DNA of 64,000 bases. It comes from Pseudarthrobacter phenanthrenivorans. GTDB lineage: Bacteria; Actinomycetota; Actinomycetes; Actinomycetales; Micrococcaceae. The notes below the pieces were generated by a model. The model was not told where the DNA came from. It was given only the letters and a program-made list of their open reading frames with translations, and searched no databases. The stretch spans positions 45,572-109,571 of the forward strand of contig NZ_JWTB01000017.1 of the NCBI RefSeq assembly GCF_000813845.1. The letters run 5' to 3'. Made by a program: the position numbers and the translations under genes. Shown piece by piece: positions 27,694 through 36,011 of the stretch (positions within the stretch are counted from its first letter, which is position 1; each line of letters begins with the position of its first letter).

Positions 27694-29388
27694 TCAGCGG
27701 CCCTGGACGTTGCCGTTGTGGCTGATGGAGGCGACCGCACCGGTCTGTTCGTTGAGCAGGACCTTGTCGTTGCGGGCGTGGTGGAAGTTGAACATGGCAT
27801 TCATGGACCCGGCGGTTGCATCGGCTGAGGAGTCACCGATGGTGCCGGTGTGCCAGTTGTCCTCAATGAACCGCAGGATGGAGGCCTGGTCGGTTTCGGT
27901 GTGGTCCACGAAGTTCTTTTTCGCGAACGGGGAGATGACGACCAGCGGCTGGCGGGGACCGGGGCCGCAGCGGTCGGCGTAGCCGCCGGCCACCGGAACA
28001 CCGGCCGCGGCCGCTGCCTGGCACCATGCGGCGTCGTCGGGGCTGTTGGAGGCGTTCTTCACCTGGGCGGCAACGTGGTCATACCAGCCGTCGGAATCGT
28101 CGTAGGCGAGGACAATGGCGGTGTCTTCCCAGTTCTTCGACTGCTGGATCTGGTTGACGGTTTTGGCGATGAAGTTCTGCTCATCGACCGGGTCGGAGTA
28201 GGCGGCGTGGCCGTCCTGGTAGTTGGAGGCTTTCAGGAAGGACACGGCGGGCATGTTGTCGCTGTTGACGACCTTGTTGAAGTCGGTCAGGTCGTACTGG
28301 TGGTTGGCCTGGCCGTTGTGCCCGATTTCCGCGTCGTTCGCCGGGGCCAGGTGGTGCGGGTTGGCGGTGGAGGCGTAGTACTGGAAGGGCTGGTGGTGCG
28401 GGTTGTAGTCCGTGCTGGAGACACCGGCCACGTTGTTGTGGGTGCTCTTGCAGGCCGCCGGGGTTGTTGCGGTGGCCGCGGCGGTGGGCGTGAAGCCGCC
28501 CTGGAACCAGCCCCAGGACACGCCCTGGTCGTTGAGCAGGTCGCCGATGTTTTTGCCGGTCATGCCGGCAAGGTTGTTGGTCTTGGCGTGGCTGTTGTTG
28601 GAGCAATCGTCGTAGACCGGGTCCGGGTCGTTGATCATGGTGCCGACGCCGTTGGCGTCAGGGACGCGGACCGTGTAGTCGCTGGCGGTGGGCGTCACCG
28701 GCTGGCCGGCAGCGGTGAATTCCTTGACACCGTGGGTCTGGCCGGCGACCAGGCTCAGCGCGCCCGGGGTGGAGGGCCCGAAGACGGTGCTGAAGTGGTT
28801 GTCGCTCATGGCGTAGTTCTGGGCGTAGTTCCAGATGCCGGTGACGGTGTTGCCGTCGTAGTAGTCCATCGTCAGGCCGGGGCGTCCGTACTGGTTGGGC
28901 GCACATGCGTCCTTGCTGGTGAACTCCACGAACTTATCCATCAGGCCGCCGTTGTACGCCTTCTGCTCGGCGGTGTACTCATGGTCCTGGTCGCAGGTGA
29001 CGGCCTGCATCGGGGAGAGCCGCGCCGGCTGGACCGAGTTGGGGTTGTTCGGTGCCAGCAGCCCGGCGTTCGCCAGGGTGTTGACGTCCTTGGGGGTGTC
29101 GTCAGAGGCCTTGAAGGCGGCCGCGGGGGAGCCTGTGCCCTGCTGGGTTTCGCCGGCGGTGTTGGCGGCGTTGGGGTAGGTGGCGAAGTAGTGGTCGAAC
29201 GACACGTTTTCCTGGAAGAGGACGACAACGTGTTTGATCGGCGTCGCGGTGCCGTCCGTGGTGTTGCCGGCGGTGGCCGGTGTGGCGCCGAAGCCGACCA
29301 GCCCTGCCGTCAGGGTCGAGGCCGCCAGGGCCGCAGCGCAGGCGGCGGCAGCCCGCTTCCTGGTCAATAGTTTTCGTGGTTCAAGCAT
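27694..29388 (-). CDS. secreted phospholipase C/acid phosphatase family phosphoesterase
   Basis: A 564-residue exported protein of the PF04185 phosphoesterase family. Residues 1-40 form a signal peptide with several basic residues before the hydrophobic core and end at ATAG. The opening motif HVVVLFQENVSFDHYFATY is diagnostic for phospholipase C and acid phosphatases. Later motifs include MSDNHFSTVFGPSTPG and AYDDSDGWYDHV. Substrate choice between phosphatidylcholine-type lipids and other phosphoesters cannot be read. A PHO box 155 bp upstream predicts induction by phosphate limitation. Confidence 0.9.
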   Translation of the reverse strand: MLEPRKLLTRKRAAAACAAALAASTLTAGLVGFGATPATAGNTTDGTATPIKHVVVLFQENVSFDHYFATYPNAANTAGETQQGTGSPAAAFKASDDTPKDVNTLANAGLLAPNNPNSVQPARLSPMQAVTCDQDHEYTAEQKAYNGGLMDKFVEFTSKDACAPNQYGRPGLTMDYYDGNTVTGIWNYAQNYAMSDNHFSTVFGPSTPGALSLVAGQTHGVKEFTAAGQPVTPTASDYTVRVPDANGVGTMINDPDPVYDDCSNNSHAKTNNLAGMTGKNIGDLLNDQGVSWGWFQGGFTPTAAATATTPAACKSTHNNVAGVSSTDYNPHHQPFQYYASTANPHHLAPANDAEIGHNGQANHQYDLTDFNKVVNSDNMPAVSFLKASNYQDGHAAYSDPVDEQNFIAKTVNQIQQSKNWEDTAIVLAYDDSDGWYDHVAAQVKNASNSPDDAAWCQAAAAAGVPVAGGYADRCGPGPRQPLVVISPFAKKNFVDHTETDQASILRFIEDNWHTGTIGDSSADATAGSMNAMFNFHHARNDKVLLNEQTGAVASISHNGNVQGR

Positions 29389-29531
29389 GGGGAGACCAAT
29401 CCTTTGTGGGGTCCCGGCGGCGCCGGATTATGTCCTGCTGTGCGGCGGGGATGCCGCGGACGGGGCGTCGTCAATACAACGGCCCGTCATGGTGTGGTTG
29501 AGGCCGCTCCGCGCTGACTCTCAACGGTTCG

Positions 29532-29575
29532 AAGCTACTCGGCAGTAATGAACCGGGTATGACCGGCTGGTGAAC
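29532..29575 (-). promoter_or_regulatory. PHO box and -10 upstream of the phospholipase gene
   Basis: On the minus strand three contiguous 11-bp units, GTTCACCAGCC, GGTCATACCCG and GTTCATTACTG (29575 down to 29543), fit the direct-repeat PHO box of actinobacterial PhoP/RegX3-type regulators. TAGCTT (29532-29537) follows 5 bp later as the -10. This is the clearest regulatory site in the window. Confidence 0.75.
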
Positions 29576-29585
29576 GGAGGACGAG

Positions 29586-29626
29586 CAGGCCCGCCGATGG
29601 CCGTGGGGGTGTGGCCGGCGGGCCTG
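29586..29626 (-). terminator. hairpin after the phosphodiester glycosidase gene
   Basis: CAGGCCCGCCG (29586-29596) pairs with 29616-29626, with further GGCC pairing inside. It begins 7 nt after the stop codon of the minus-strand gene and lacks a strong U-tract. Confidence 0.5.
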
Positions 29627-29632
29627 ACCACG

Positions 29633-31291
29633 CTAGTTCTTTGCGCCCGGCAGGAGCAGGAGGGCGTCGCCGACGGGGCGTTCGCCGGTGGCGTCCGACG
29701 GGGAGTTCATGACCTGGCCGCCTTGGACCATGGTGGTGGATCCGCCACCGTCCAGGTTCATGGCGTTGACCATTCCGAGGGACCTGGCCACGTGGGCTTC
29801 TTCGTTCAGGCTCAGGCCAAGGGAGGTGGTTTGGCGTCCGTCGGCGGTGACCAGCAGGGTGCGGCCCTGGGCGTCGACGCCGGCGAAGGTGCGGGGGTTG
29901 CGCTTGTGGACCCAGCCGTAGAAGAAGCTGTTGCTGTCGTTGGTCCGAACCATGCCGTCGCGTTTGGCCGTGACGTCCAGCTGGCCGTTCCGGACCAGGG
30001 TCGGGCCGCCGTTGACGACGTCGGTGGTGGCACTGGTCTTCAGGGTCTTGCCGCTTTCGGTGAGCAGGTCAGTGTCGACCACCAACTTCTTGCCGGGGAC
30101 GGCCAGGGCGGCGAGCTTGTCGACGTCCGAGCCGATGGCCTGCAGGGTACGTCGGCCGGCGGGGACCGCGGTGCCGCGGGTGTGGTTGACCGCGGTGACG
30201 GTTCCCTGGGCGTCCAGGACGACCTCGAGTCCGGGGCCGGACGGGGTGGTGTGGCCGTACTCGGGGGTGAAGGCGACGATTTCGTCGGCGTCCGTGCAGG
30301 TGAAGTCGTGCAGCGGAAGGTTGGTCGGGGTGTCGTCAGTGCCGCCGCAGTTGCGGATCAGCCCGGGCACCCGGTCGATCCCGTCCAGGGGGAGTTCGCC
30401 GGCGCCGGGAGCGCTGACGGTGCCATGCCAGTGCAGCCGCTGGATGGACGTGCCGTTCTTATCCAGGACCAGGGAGGGCCGGTCGCCGACGGGTTCGCTG
30501 AGGACCTTGCCGTCGTGCACTGCGGCTCCCGCGGGGTCGCCCGGGGCACCAGCTGCGGGATCCATGGTGAAGAACCCCCCGTTCACCGCTGCCAGCGCAC
30601 CGGAAGCAGCGGAGAGCTGGCTGGTGGTTTCGCGGTCTTCGAGGGTGGGGCCGAAGGAGGAGGTGAGGTCGCCGTCGAACTCTTTCGGGTCAATGGTCAG
30701 CACCTGCAGGTTCCAGGGGCCGCGGTCGTCCTCGCTGGTGCCGGCGTCGCCGTCCCAGCCGGTGTAGATCATCGAGGCTTTGTAGCCGGCGGCCTTGATC
30801 TGATCGATCGTGGCGGAGCCGTCCGCCTTGGACCCGAACTGGCCCACTCGGACCCGGTAGCCGAGGTCCCCGCCAGCGTCCGCCAGCCGGGGTGACTGGA
30901 CGTGCTCGACGCGGGCGGTGAGGCCTGTGGCGGTGAGCTTGTCTGCGACCATCTGGGCCTTCGCCTGGGTGGACAGGGCGGAGGCCGGGGCGTCGGGGTC
31001 CGGCGAGGTGGACGGGACGGCGACTTCAGCGGTCCAGAAGAAGTCCTGGGTCGGCGCGCCGCGGGTGATTGTGGTCCGGGTCAGCCCAGGGGCCAGGGTG
31101 GTGACGTTCCGCGTCTCGGGCAGGTCCTGCGCACCGAGATCAAGATGGGCGGAGGATGGCGCGGCATTCTGCTGATCCGGGGCTGCCGGTGCCGCGGTGG
31201 AGGCGCCCGCCGGTGTGAGGAAGGCGAAGGGAAGGGACGCGGCCAGGGCGGTGATGACAGCGCGGCGGTGACGATGACTGGGGGTGATCAT
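29633..31291 (-). CDS. secreted phosphodiester glycosidase (NAGPA domain) with SPOR-like repeat
   Basis: A 552-residue exported protein. After a signal peptide ending near PAGAST, a SPOR-like stretch (about residues 125-180, YRVRVGQFGSKADG) precedes a phosphodiester glycosidase domain (PF09992) with AAVNGGFF, RTFAGVDAQGRTLLV and AMNLDGGGSTTMV. Known NAGPA enzymes remove sugars linked through phosphodiesters. Next to a glycerophosphodiesterase and a phospholipase, the likely targets are teichoic-acid-like or sugar-phosphate polymers (inference). ATG 31291 is chosen; a GTG four codons upstream (31303) is the alternative, and neither has a good ribosome site. Confidence 0.85.
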   Translation of the reverse strand: MITPSHRHRRAVITALAASLPFAFLTPAGASTAAPAAPDQQNAAPSSAHLDLGAQDLPETRNVTTLAPGLTRTTITRGAPTQDFFWTAEVAVPSTSPDPDAPASALSTQAKAQMVADKLTATGLTARVEHVQSPRLADAGGDLGYRVRVGQFGSKADGSATIDQIKAAGYKASMIYTGWDGDAGTSEDDRGPWNLQVLTIDPKEFDGDLTSSFGPTLEDRETTSQLSAASGALAAVNGGFFTMDPAAGAPGDPAGAAVHDGKVLSEPVGDRPSLVLDKNGTSIQRLHWHGTVSAPGAGELPLDGIDRVPGLIRNCGGTDDTPTNLPLHDFTCTDADEIVAFTPEYGHTTPSGPGLEVVLDAQGTVTAVNHTRGTAVPAGRRTLQAIGSDVDKLAALAVPGKKLVVDTDLLTESGKTLKTSATTDVVNGGPTLVRNGQLDVTAKRDGMVRTNDSNSFFYGWVHKRNPRTFAGVDAQGRTLLVTADGRQTTSLGLSLNEEAHVARSLGMVNAMNLDGGGSTTMVQGGQVMNSPSDATGERPVGDALLLLPGAKN

Positions 31292-31435
31292 GGTTATCGA
31301 CACTAAGGTGCCGTGAAGTCAGAGCAGGCTCCCGGACACTGCGGTTCCTGATGCTTTGGGAAGTGTTCATCAGCCGTTGGGGAGTCCTTGTCCAAATGTT
31401 CCTGCCCGGTGCCGTAACCCTCACCGGTGACACGG

Positions 31436-31474
31436 GAAAGGCGCGCCCCGTTCGCTGAGCGCGCCCTTCGCTTT
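31436..31474 (-). terminator. hairpin terminator, copy 2 of a repeated element
   Basis: GGGAAAG/CTTTCCC outer arms and GCGCGC inner arms surround the 29-nt core shared with 26396-26424. It lies downstream of the minus-strand gene ending at 31606. The rest of the 31304-31605 gap has no gene. Confidence 0.5.
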
Positions 31475-31605
31475 CCCATTCCCCCCGCACCGGATCCCCA
31501 TCCGATGTCCACCATCATAAGCATGCTTACCAATGTGCGCGCAAGCCCGATTGCGTCTTCGTAGCGGAAGCGCCACCAATTCGTCATTTCCCTGGTGGGT
31601 GCAGC

Positions 31606-32019
31606 CTAGGGCAGGTGTTGGCTTGTGCCCCGGGCCACGGCGTCGACAAGCATCTCGTTCAGTGTGACCCATCTGGAGGACCAGCCGAGCCAGTAGGAGC
31701 CGCGGATCCATTCCTCACGGATAGGCTCTTTGCTGCGGGTCGTCCCGACCTCCAGATGCAGCCGGTACAGCTCCGCGTCGGTGCCGACAGCCAGGCCTGT
31801 GTCGGGAAACAGGACCCAGCCGAAGACAGAAGTGCGATGCCTTCGATGGCCGCTGTAGGTCTCCAGCGGCAGGGGATGAATGCCGCGGGCCTGGGCGGTC
31901 TGGACGAACTCGACCAGGCGTCGCCTGAGTACCTGCTGCCGCTCCGCCTCATCGGGGTTGTGTGCCTGGGCACGATGACGGTCCGCCGGCAGCCTGTTCG
32001 GGTCCTCTGGAAGTCCCAT
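31606..32019 (-). CDS. hypothetical protein
   Basis: A 137-residue basic soluble protein from MGLPEDPNRLPADRHRAQ to DAVARGTSQHLP. Aromatic-rich segments (TSVFGWVLFPDTGLAVGTD and EEWIRGSYWLGWSSRW) suggest a beta-rich folded domain. The frame remains open far upstream, but that extension is Pro/Arg-rich and overlaps two better genes, so ATG 32019 is chosen. TAAGTA lies 7 nt upstream, compatible with a leaderless start. No family is recognised. Confidence 0.65.
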   Translation of the reverse strand: MGLPEDPNRLPADRHRAQAHNPDEAERQQVLRRRLVEFVQTAQARGIHPLPLETYSGHRRHRTSVFGWVLFPDTGLAVGTDAELYRLHLEVGTTRSKEPIREEWIRGSYWLGWSSRWVTLNEMLVDAVARGTSQHLP

Positions 32020-32129
32020 GCCCGCATACTTACACAACCGGCCCCGCCTGTGTACCGGTAAGTTGCCCCTGGTATCCGGCTGAATGGCGCCGGGCCATTG
32101 TTGGAGCTCGGATGCCAGTGAAGGCCTGG

Positions 32130-32351
32130 CTACCTTCTGCGGTCGAGGAGCCAGGACGGATCCATGTCGGGTTCCGGGCGCCGGCGGAGCCTTCTGAACA
32201 GGGTGATGAACGGCAACAGAAGCAGTTCCAGCAAACCGCTGGCGATCAGCAGTGCGACGAGCAGGACAATGACCGGCAGGTAGAGGAGGAAGACCCCGCC
32301 CATTGCGGCAAGGTAGCCGGCCGTGTAGCTGAGGATCGTCCCGGTATCCAT
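32130..32351 (-). CDS. small membrane protein
   Basis: A 73-residue protein with one or two hydrophobic helices (about 8-50: AMGGVFLLYLPVIVLLVALL and on to LLELLLLPFI) followed by a basic tail. AAGGAG lies 6 nt before ATG 32351. It follows a second small membrane protein by 9 bp, so the two form an operon. Function unknown. Confidence 0.7.
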   Translation of the reverse strand: MDTGTILSYTAGYLAAMGGVFLLYLPVIVLLVALLIASGLLELLLLPFITLFRRLRRRPEPDMDPSWLLDRRR

Positions 32352-32360
32352 GATGGCTCC

Positions 32361-32612
32361 TTAATGCTGATGCGGACGTCGGATTCTTTGGAGCCTCAAC
32401 CGGCGGGGCACCGGGTTTTGACCTGTTACGGGCGGGACAGGCCGCCGCGACCGGTGCGGCCGGTAGCTGGTGAGGTTCGCAGGCGGGGGAGCCGAAGCAA
32501 CCACCGAGGACCCTTTCCTGCGGCGGCGCAGCGTCAGAAGGACAAGCAGGGTCAGGCCGACCCACACGAAGGCAACAACGAAGATCAGCGCCACGGACTG
32601 GGCCGTTGTCAT
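32361..32612 (-). CDS. small membrane protein with basic tail
   Basis: An 83-residue protein with one transmembrane helix (about 6-30, VALIFVVAFVWVGLTLLVLL) and a long Arg/Pro-rich cytosolic tail. GGGGGA lies upstream of ATG 32612. It is the first gene of a two-gene unit with the next small membrane protein. The tail composition is compatible with high-GC read-through, so the true protein might be shorter. Confidence 0.6.
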   Translation of the reverse strand: MTTAQSVALIFVVAFVWVGLTLLVLLTLRRRRKGSSVVASAPPPANLTSYRPHRSRRPVPPVTGQNPVPRRLRLQRIRRPHQH

Positions 32613-32856
32613 GGCCGGGTCCCCCGGGAAGGCGCGGAGTGCCGCAGCGGCAGTTTGCAGGGCAAGTGATGGTCAGCGATGGACATGGTGCCCCGGCTCT
32701 TGAAGGCTACCGTTGGGCTGGCTGCATAACTCGGTAGGTCAAGTTTCCGCCCACCGCCTCTGGGCGGCAAGGGCGCCGGACCTCGACAACCGCGCCGTTA
32801 CCGAACTGCGGCCTTGGTGACGGCTTGGGGATTCCGCGGACCCAGTACGTGATCAA

Positions 32857-33042
32857 TCATTGCCGGCCCGACCCTGCCCTGATGGTCAGGTAGCCGTGCC
32901 TTGGAAGTGGCTCGGCTCTTAGTAGATCCCCGGCTGAGATCCCGATGACTGGCCATCCGGCAAGCGCTGCAGTTCTGCGAGCGGTCTCCAGGACGAGCTC
33001 GTCACTTTTGAGGTCTTCGGCTGACGCCGAAGTGATCTCCAC
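32857..33042 (-). CDS. possible small hypothetical protein
   Basis: A 61-residue frame starting at GTG 33042, with a plausible helical N-terminus (SAEDLKSDELVLETARRTAA) and AGWPVIGISAGDL. There is no ribosome site and no recognised family. It could be a remnant beside tRNA-Thr. The stretch 32613-32856 upstream of the small membrane genes shows only short palindromes and no gene. Confidence 0.35.
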   Translation of the reverse strand: MEITSASAEDLKSDELVLETARRTAALAGWPVIGISAGDLLRAEPLPRHGYLTIRAGSGRQ

Positions 33043-33055
33043 CCGTTAACCAGCG

Positions 33056-33099
33056 AAAAACCCCGGAAACCCCTAAAAGAAGGGGCTGTCCGGGGTTTA
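33056..33099 (-). terminator. intrinsic terminator of tRNA-Thr
   Basis: Two nested stems (ACCCCGGA with TCCGGGGT, CCCCT with AGGGG) end in a T-run on the minus strand, six nt past the tRNA 3' end. Confidence 0.85.
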
Positions 33100-33104
33100 T
33101 CCCG

Positions 33105-33177
33105 AGCTTCCTATCAGAATCGAACTGATGACCTTTTCATTACGAGTGAAACGCTCTACCGACTGAGCTAAGGAAGC
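33105..33177 (-). tRNA. tRNA-Thr (anticodon CGU)
   Basis: On the minus strand GCTTCCT pairs with AGGAAGC, the D-arm is AGCTCAGTCGGTAGAGC, the anticodon stem TTTCA/TGAAA closes loop CTCGTAA giving CGT, and the T-loop is TTCGATT. It is 73 nt long with discriminator T. Confidence 0.95.
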
Positions 33178-33282
33178 ACCGCATGAAATCCCCGGCGGAA
33201 CCGGGCGCCTCATGCAAGAGTCAACTGTAATAGAGTCCCGCGGCCCCGGTCAAAATGGGATGGATGGAACCGGGTGGAGCGG

Positions 33283-34851
33283 TCAGCAGACCGTATTGTC
33301 CGCCGGAAGCTTGCCGCTGACCAGGTAGTTGTCCACCGAGTCTTCCAGGCAGCTGTTGGCCCGGCCATAGGCGGTATGCCCTTCACCCTTCCACGTCAGC
33401 AGAGATGCATTTCCCAGCTGCTTGCGCAGCGAGGCTGCCCAGTCAACGGGAGTGGCTGGATCACCCGTCGTGCCAATGACGACGATGGGGGACTTCCCGC
33501 TGTATTCCACCGGCGCCGGGGCCCGGAGATTCTTGTAGGGCCAGCCGGCGCAGGTTACGCCGCCGTAGGCAAAGTAGTAGCCGAGAGTGGGGGAGTCCTG
33601 TTCGAGGCGCTTCTGTTCGGCACGCATCCCGGCCGTGTCCGAAACCATTGGGTAGTCAAGGCAGTTGATTGCATTGAACGCGAACGTGGAATTCGACGTG
33701 TAGGAACCGTCGGACGCCCTGTCGGCGGCAAGGTCGGACAGCCGCAGCATCAGGCTCACGTCACCCGACACCGCGGCCTCAAGCGCCTGGGTGAGGGCCG
33801 GCCAGCTTTGGTCGTTGTAAAGCGGGGTGATCAGTCCGCTCACGAACATGGTCGCGTTGACCTTCCGGCCGTCCTTGGCCGTTTGGGGTGTCTGCTCGAT
33901 GGCGGCGATCAGGTCCCGGATCTGCTGTACGCCGGAGTCCACATCGCCGCCCAGCGGGCACTTGCCCTGCCGCTGGCAGCTGGCGACGTAGCTGCGGAGC
34001 GCCTTTTCGAAGGCGCGGGCCTGGCCGCTGGTCAGTTCCTCGTTGCTGATGGACGGATCCAGTGCGCCGTCCAGGACCATTCGGCCCACGTTGTCCGGGA
34101 AGAGGGAGGCGTAGGTGGAACCCAGGAATGTGCCGTACGAGTACCCCAGGTAATTCAGCTTTGTGTCGTTCACGACGGCGCGCAGAACGTCCAGGTCCTT
34201 GGCGGCGCTGACAGTGTCAATATGGCCCAGCACAGGGCCCGTCTGGGCTGCGCACTGGTCCGCAATCGCCTTGTTGTCAGCCCTTGCCGCGGACAGTCCG
34301 GCGTCGGTTTCCAGCGCATAGATTTTGGCCCGGGAGGCATCCCGTTCCGCATCCGACATGCATGTGACCGGAGCGGAACGCTTCACGCCCCGGGGGTCGA
34401 AGCCCACCAGGTCATAGGCGTTGCGGACTGCCGCCGAGAAATGCGTCGCTGCAGCGTCTTTGACAAAGTCGTAACCGGAGGCGCCCGGACCGCCGGGGTT
34501 GACCAGGAGGCTGCCGGTCTTCTTTCCTGTGCTGGCAGCGCGCAGCGCCGCAAGCTGGATGGTCCCGCCGCCGGGGTTTGCATAATCAAGCGGCACCGTT
34601 ACCTTGGCGCACTGGAATTCCCCTTCGCAGGGCTGCCACACCACTTCCTGGGAGTAGAACTTCTCCAGCCCGGCGGGCGCGGACGCAACAATCGAGGGGT
34701 CGGCTTTCGCGGTGGCCGCTTCCGGCGGGTTCCGGTCCCCACCGTTCAACAGGCTGCACGAGGCCAACAGCATGGCCAGTGCCATGGCGCCGGCTGCGCG
34801 GGCTGCCGCATTCAGGGACCTGTGGCGTGCGGGCAGGGGGCGGGCAGTCAT
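33283..34851 (-). CDS. secreted alpha/beta-hydrolase lipoprotein, tripeptidyl-aminopeptidase type
   Basis: A 522-residue exported lipoprotein: the N-terminal hydrophobic segment ends in the lipobox LASC near residue 31. The catalytic triad is visible: Ser in GYSYGTF, Asp in GTTGDPATP and His in EGHTAYG. The C-terminal TAP-like domain (PF08386) is present. Related secreted enzymes release di- or tripeptides. The start codon overlaps the holB stop (ATGA) and AAGGAGACCC precedes it, so it is coupled to holB-tmk without obvious functional connection. Confidence 0.9.
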   Translation of the reverse strand: MTARPLPARHRSLNAAARAAGAMALAMLLASCSLLNGGDRNPPEAATAKADPSIVASAPAGLEKFYSQEVVWQPCEGEFQCAKVTVPLDYANPGGGTIQLAALRAASTGKKTGSLLVNPGGPGASGYDFVKDAAATHFSAAVRNAYDLVGFDPRGVKRSAPVTCMSDAERDASRAKIYALETDAGLSAARADNKAIADQCAAQTGPVLGHIDTVSAAKDLDVLRAVVNDTKLNYLGYSYGTFLGSTYASLFPDNVGRMVLDGALDPSISNEELTSGQARAFEKALRSYVASCQRQGKCPLGGDVDSGVQQIRDLIAAIEQTPQTAKDGRKVNATMFVSGLITPLYNDQSWPALTQALEAAVSGDVSLMLRLSDLAADRASDGSYTSNSTFAFNAINCLDYPMVSDTAGMRAEQKRLEQDSPTLGYYFAYGGVTCAGWPYKNLRAPAPVEYSGKSPIVVIGTTGDPATPVDWAASLRKQLGNASLLTWKGEGHTAYGRANSCLEDSVDNYLVSGKLPADNTVC

Positions 34852-36011
34852 CGGGTCTCCTTGGAGGGCTGGATCAGGCTGGCCGCCATGGACTCGATAG
34901 CCAGCAGCGGGGCAACGTTGGTGGTGGTAATGCGTTCGCGGGCTTTGTTGATGGCGTCCATGCGGGCCAGGGTGGTTTCGGCGGAGGTGCGGGCGGCGAA
35001 CTCCTCCAGTTCACTCGTCAGCTCAACATTAACCAGTTCCACTGCGTTCCCGAGCTGGATGATCAGTACGTCCCGGTAGAAGGACAGCAGATCAGTGAGC
35101 GTCCGGTCCAGGGAGTCAGTGATGGATCTCTTGGCCCGCCGTTTTTGGTCGTCTTCCAGCTGTTTCAGTTGGCTGCGCATCGCCGGGGGCAGGGTTCCGG
35201 ATTCTGGAGCTCCCAGCGTTGCCAGGAGGGCTGCCTTCTCCGCGGCGTCCCGCTCCTCGTTGGAGCTGTTGGCCTCGGCGGTGGCGATCTTGACCAGCTT
35301 GTCCGCCATCATCACGGCCGCGGTCACGCCGCGCAGCCCCAGCGGAAACCTCACGGTCTCCAGGCGGCGTTCCCTGGCCTCGGGATCCCTCGCAAGCCGC
35401 CGGGCGATGCCCACATGGCTTTGCGCCGCCCGGGCCGCCTGCTCTGCGAGTGCGGGGTCTACGCCATCGCGCCGGACCAACAGGGCGGCGACGTCGGACG
35501 CGGGCGGGAGCCGCAAGGCAACGCTGCGGCAGCGGGACCGGATGGTAACCAGGACGTCGGCAGGGGACGGTGCACAGAGCATCCATACCGTCCGCGGCGT
35601 AGGTTCCTCAATGGCCTTGAGCAGCACATTGGTGGTGCGCTCGGCCATGCGGTCGGCATCCTCCACCACGATGATCCGCCACCGCCCCGACGACGGCCGG
35701 TTGCCGGCGGTGGCCACCAGTTCCCGGGCTTCGTCGATGGTGATGGTGACCTTCTCGGTGCGTACGAAAGTCACGTCGGAGTGGGTTTCCCCCAGGATCG
35801 TGTGGCACGCCTGGCAGTGGCCGCAGCCGCGCAGGCGGACGTCCTCCTGGTCGCAGTTCAATGCGGCCGCGAACGCCTTGGCGGCATTGGAACGGCCCGA
35901 CCCCGGCGGACCGGTGAACAGCCAGGCGTGCGTCAACGCCTCGCCGCTGGCGGCCTGGCGCAGCTGCCCGACGACGGCTGGCTGGCCTTGGAGGTCGTCC
36001 CAGACAGTCAC
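34848..36011 (-). CDS. holB: DNA polymerase III subunit delta'
   Basis: A 387-residue clamp-loader subunit. The P-loop reads GPPGSGRS (about 34-41) with Arg in place of the usual Lys, consistent with the non-hydrolysing role of delta'. A four-cysteine zinc module follows (LNCDQE...CGHCQACH, about 51-69). VVEDADRMAERTTNVLLKAI is the Walker B-like region. It overlaps tmk by 4 bp, the usual arrangement. Confidence 0.93.
   Translation of the reverse strand: MTVWDDLQGQPAVVGQLRQAASGEALTHAWLFTGPPGSGRSNAAKAFAAALNCDQEDVRLRGCGHCQACHTILGETHSDVTFVRTEKVTITIDEARELVATAGNRPSSGRWRIIVVEDADRMAERTTNVLLKAIEEPTPRTVWMLCAPSPADVLVTIRSRCRSVALRLPPASDVAALLVRRDGVDPALAEQAARAAQSHVGIARRLARDPEARERRLETVRFPLGLRGVTAAVMMADKLVKIATAEANSSNEERDAAEKAALLATLGAPESGTLPPAMRSQLKQLEDDQKRRAKRSITDSLDRTLTDLLSFYRDVLIIQLGNAVELVNVELTSELEEFAARTSAETTLARMDAINKARERITTTNVAPLLAIESMAASLIQPSKETR

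Noticed and set aside
31304..31440. Possible PHO box upstream of the phosphodiester glycosidase (GTTCATC and GTTCCTG)
   Set aside because: The GTTCA-like elements are not spaced by multiples of 11 bp and face away from the gene.
32020..32565. Upstream extension of the hypothetical gene ending at 31606
   Set aside because: Pro/Arg/His-rich, without folded-protein character, and overlaps two small membrane-protein genes on the same strand that have ribosome sites.
33105..33177. tRNA-Thr as attachment site of an integrated element
   Set aside because: No integrase and no repeat of the tRNA 3' end found in the neighbouring 10 kb.
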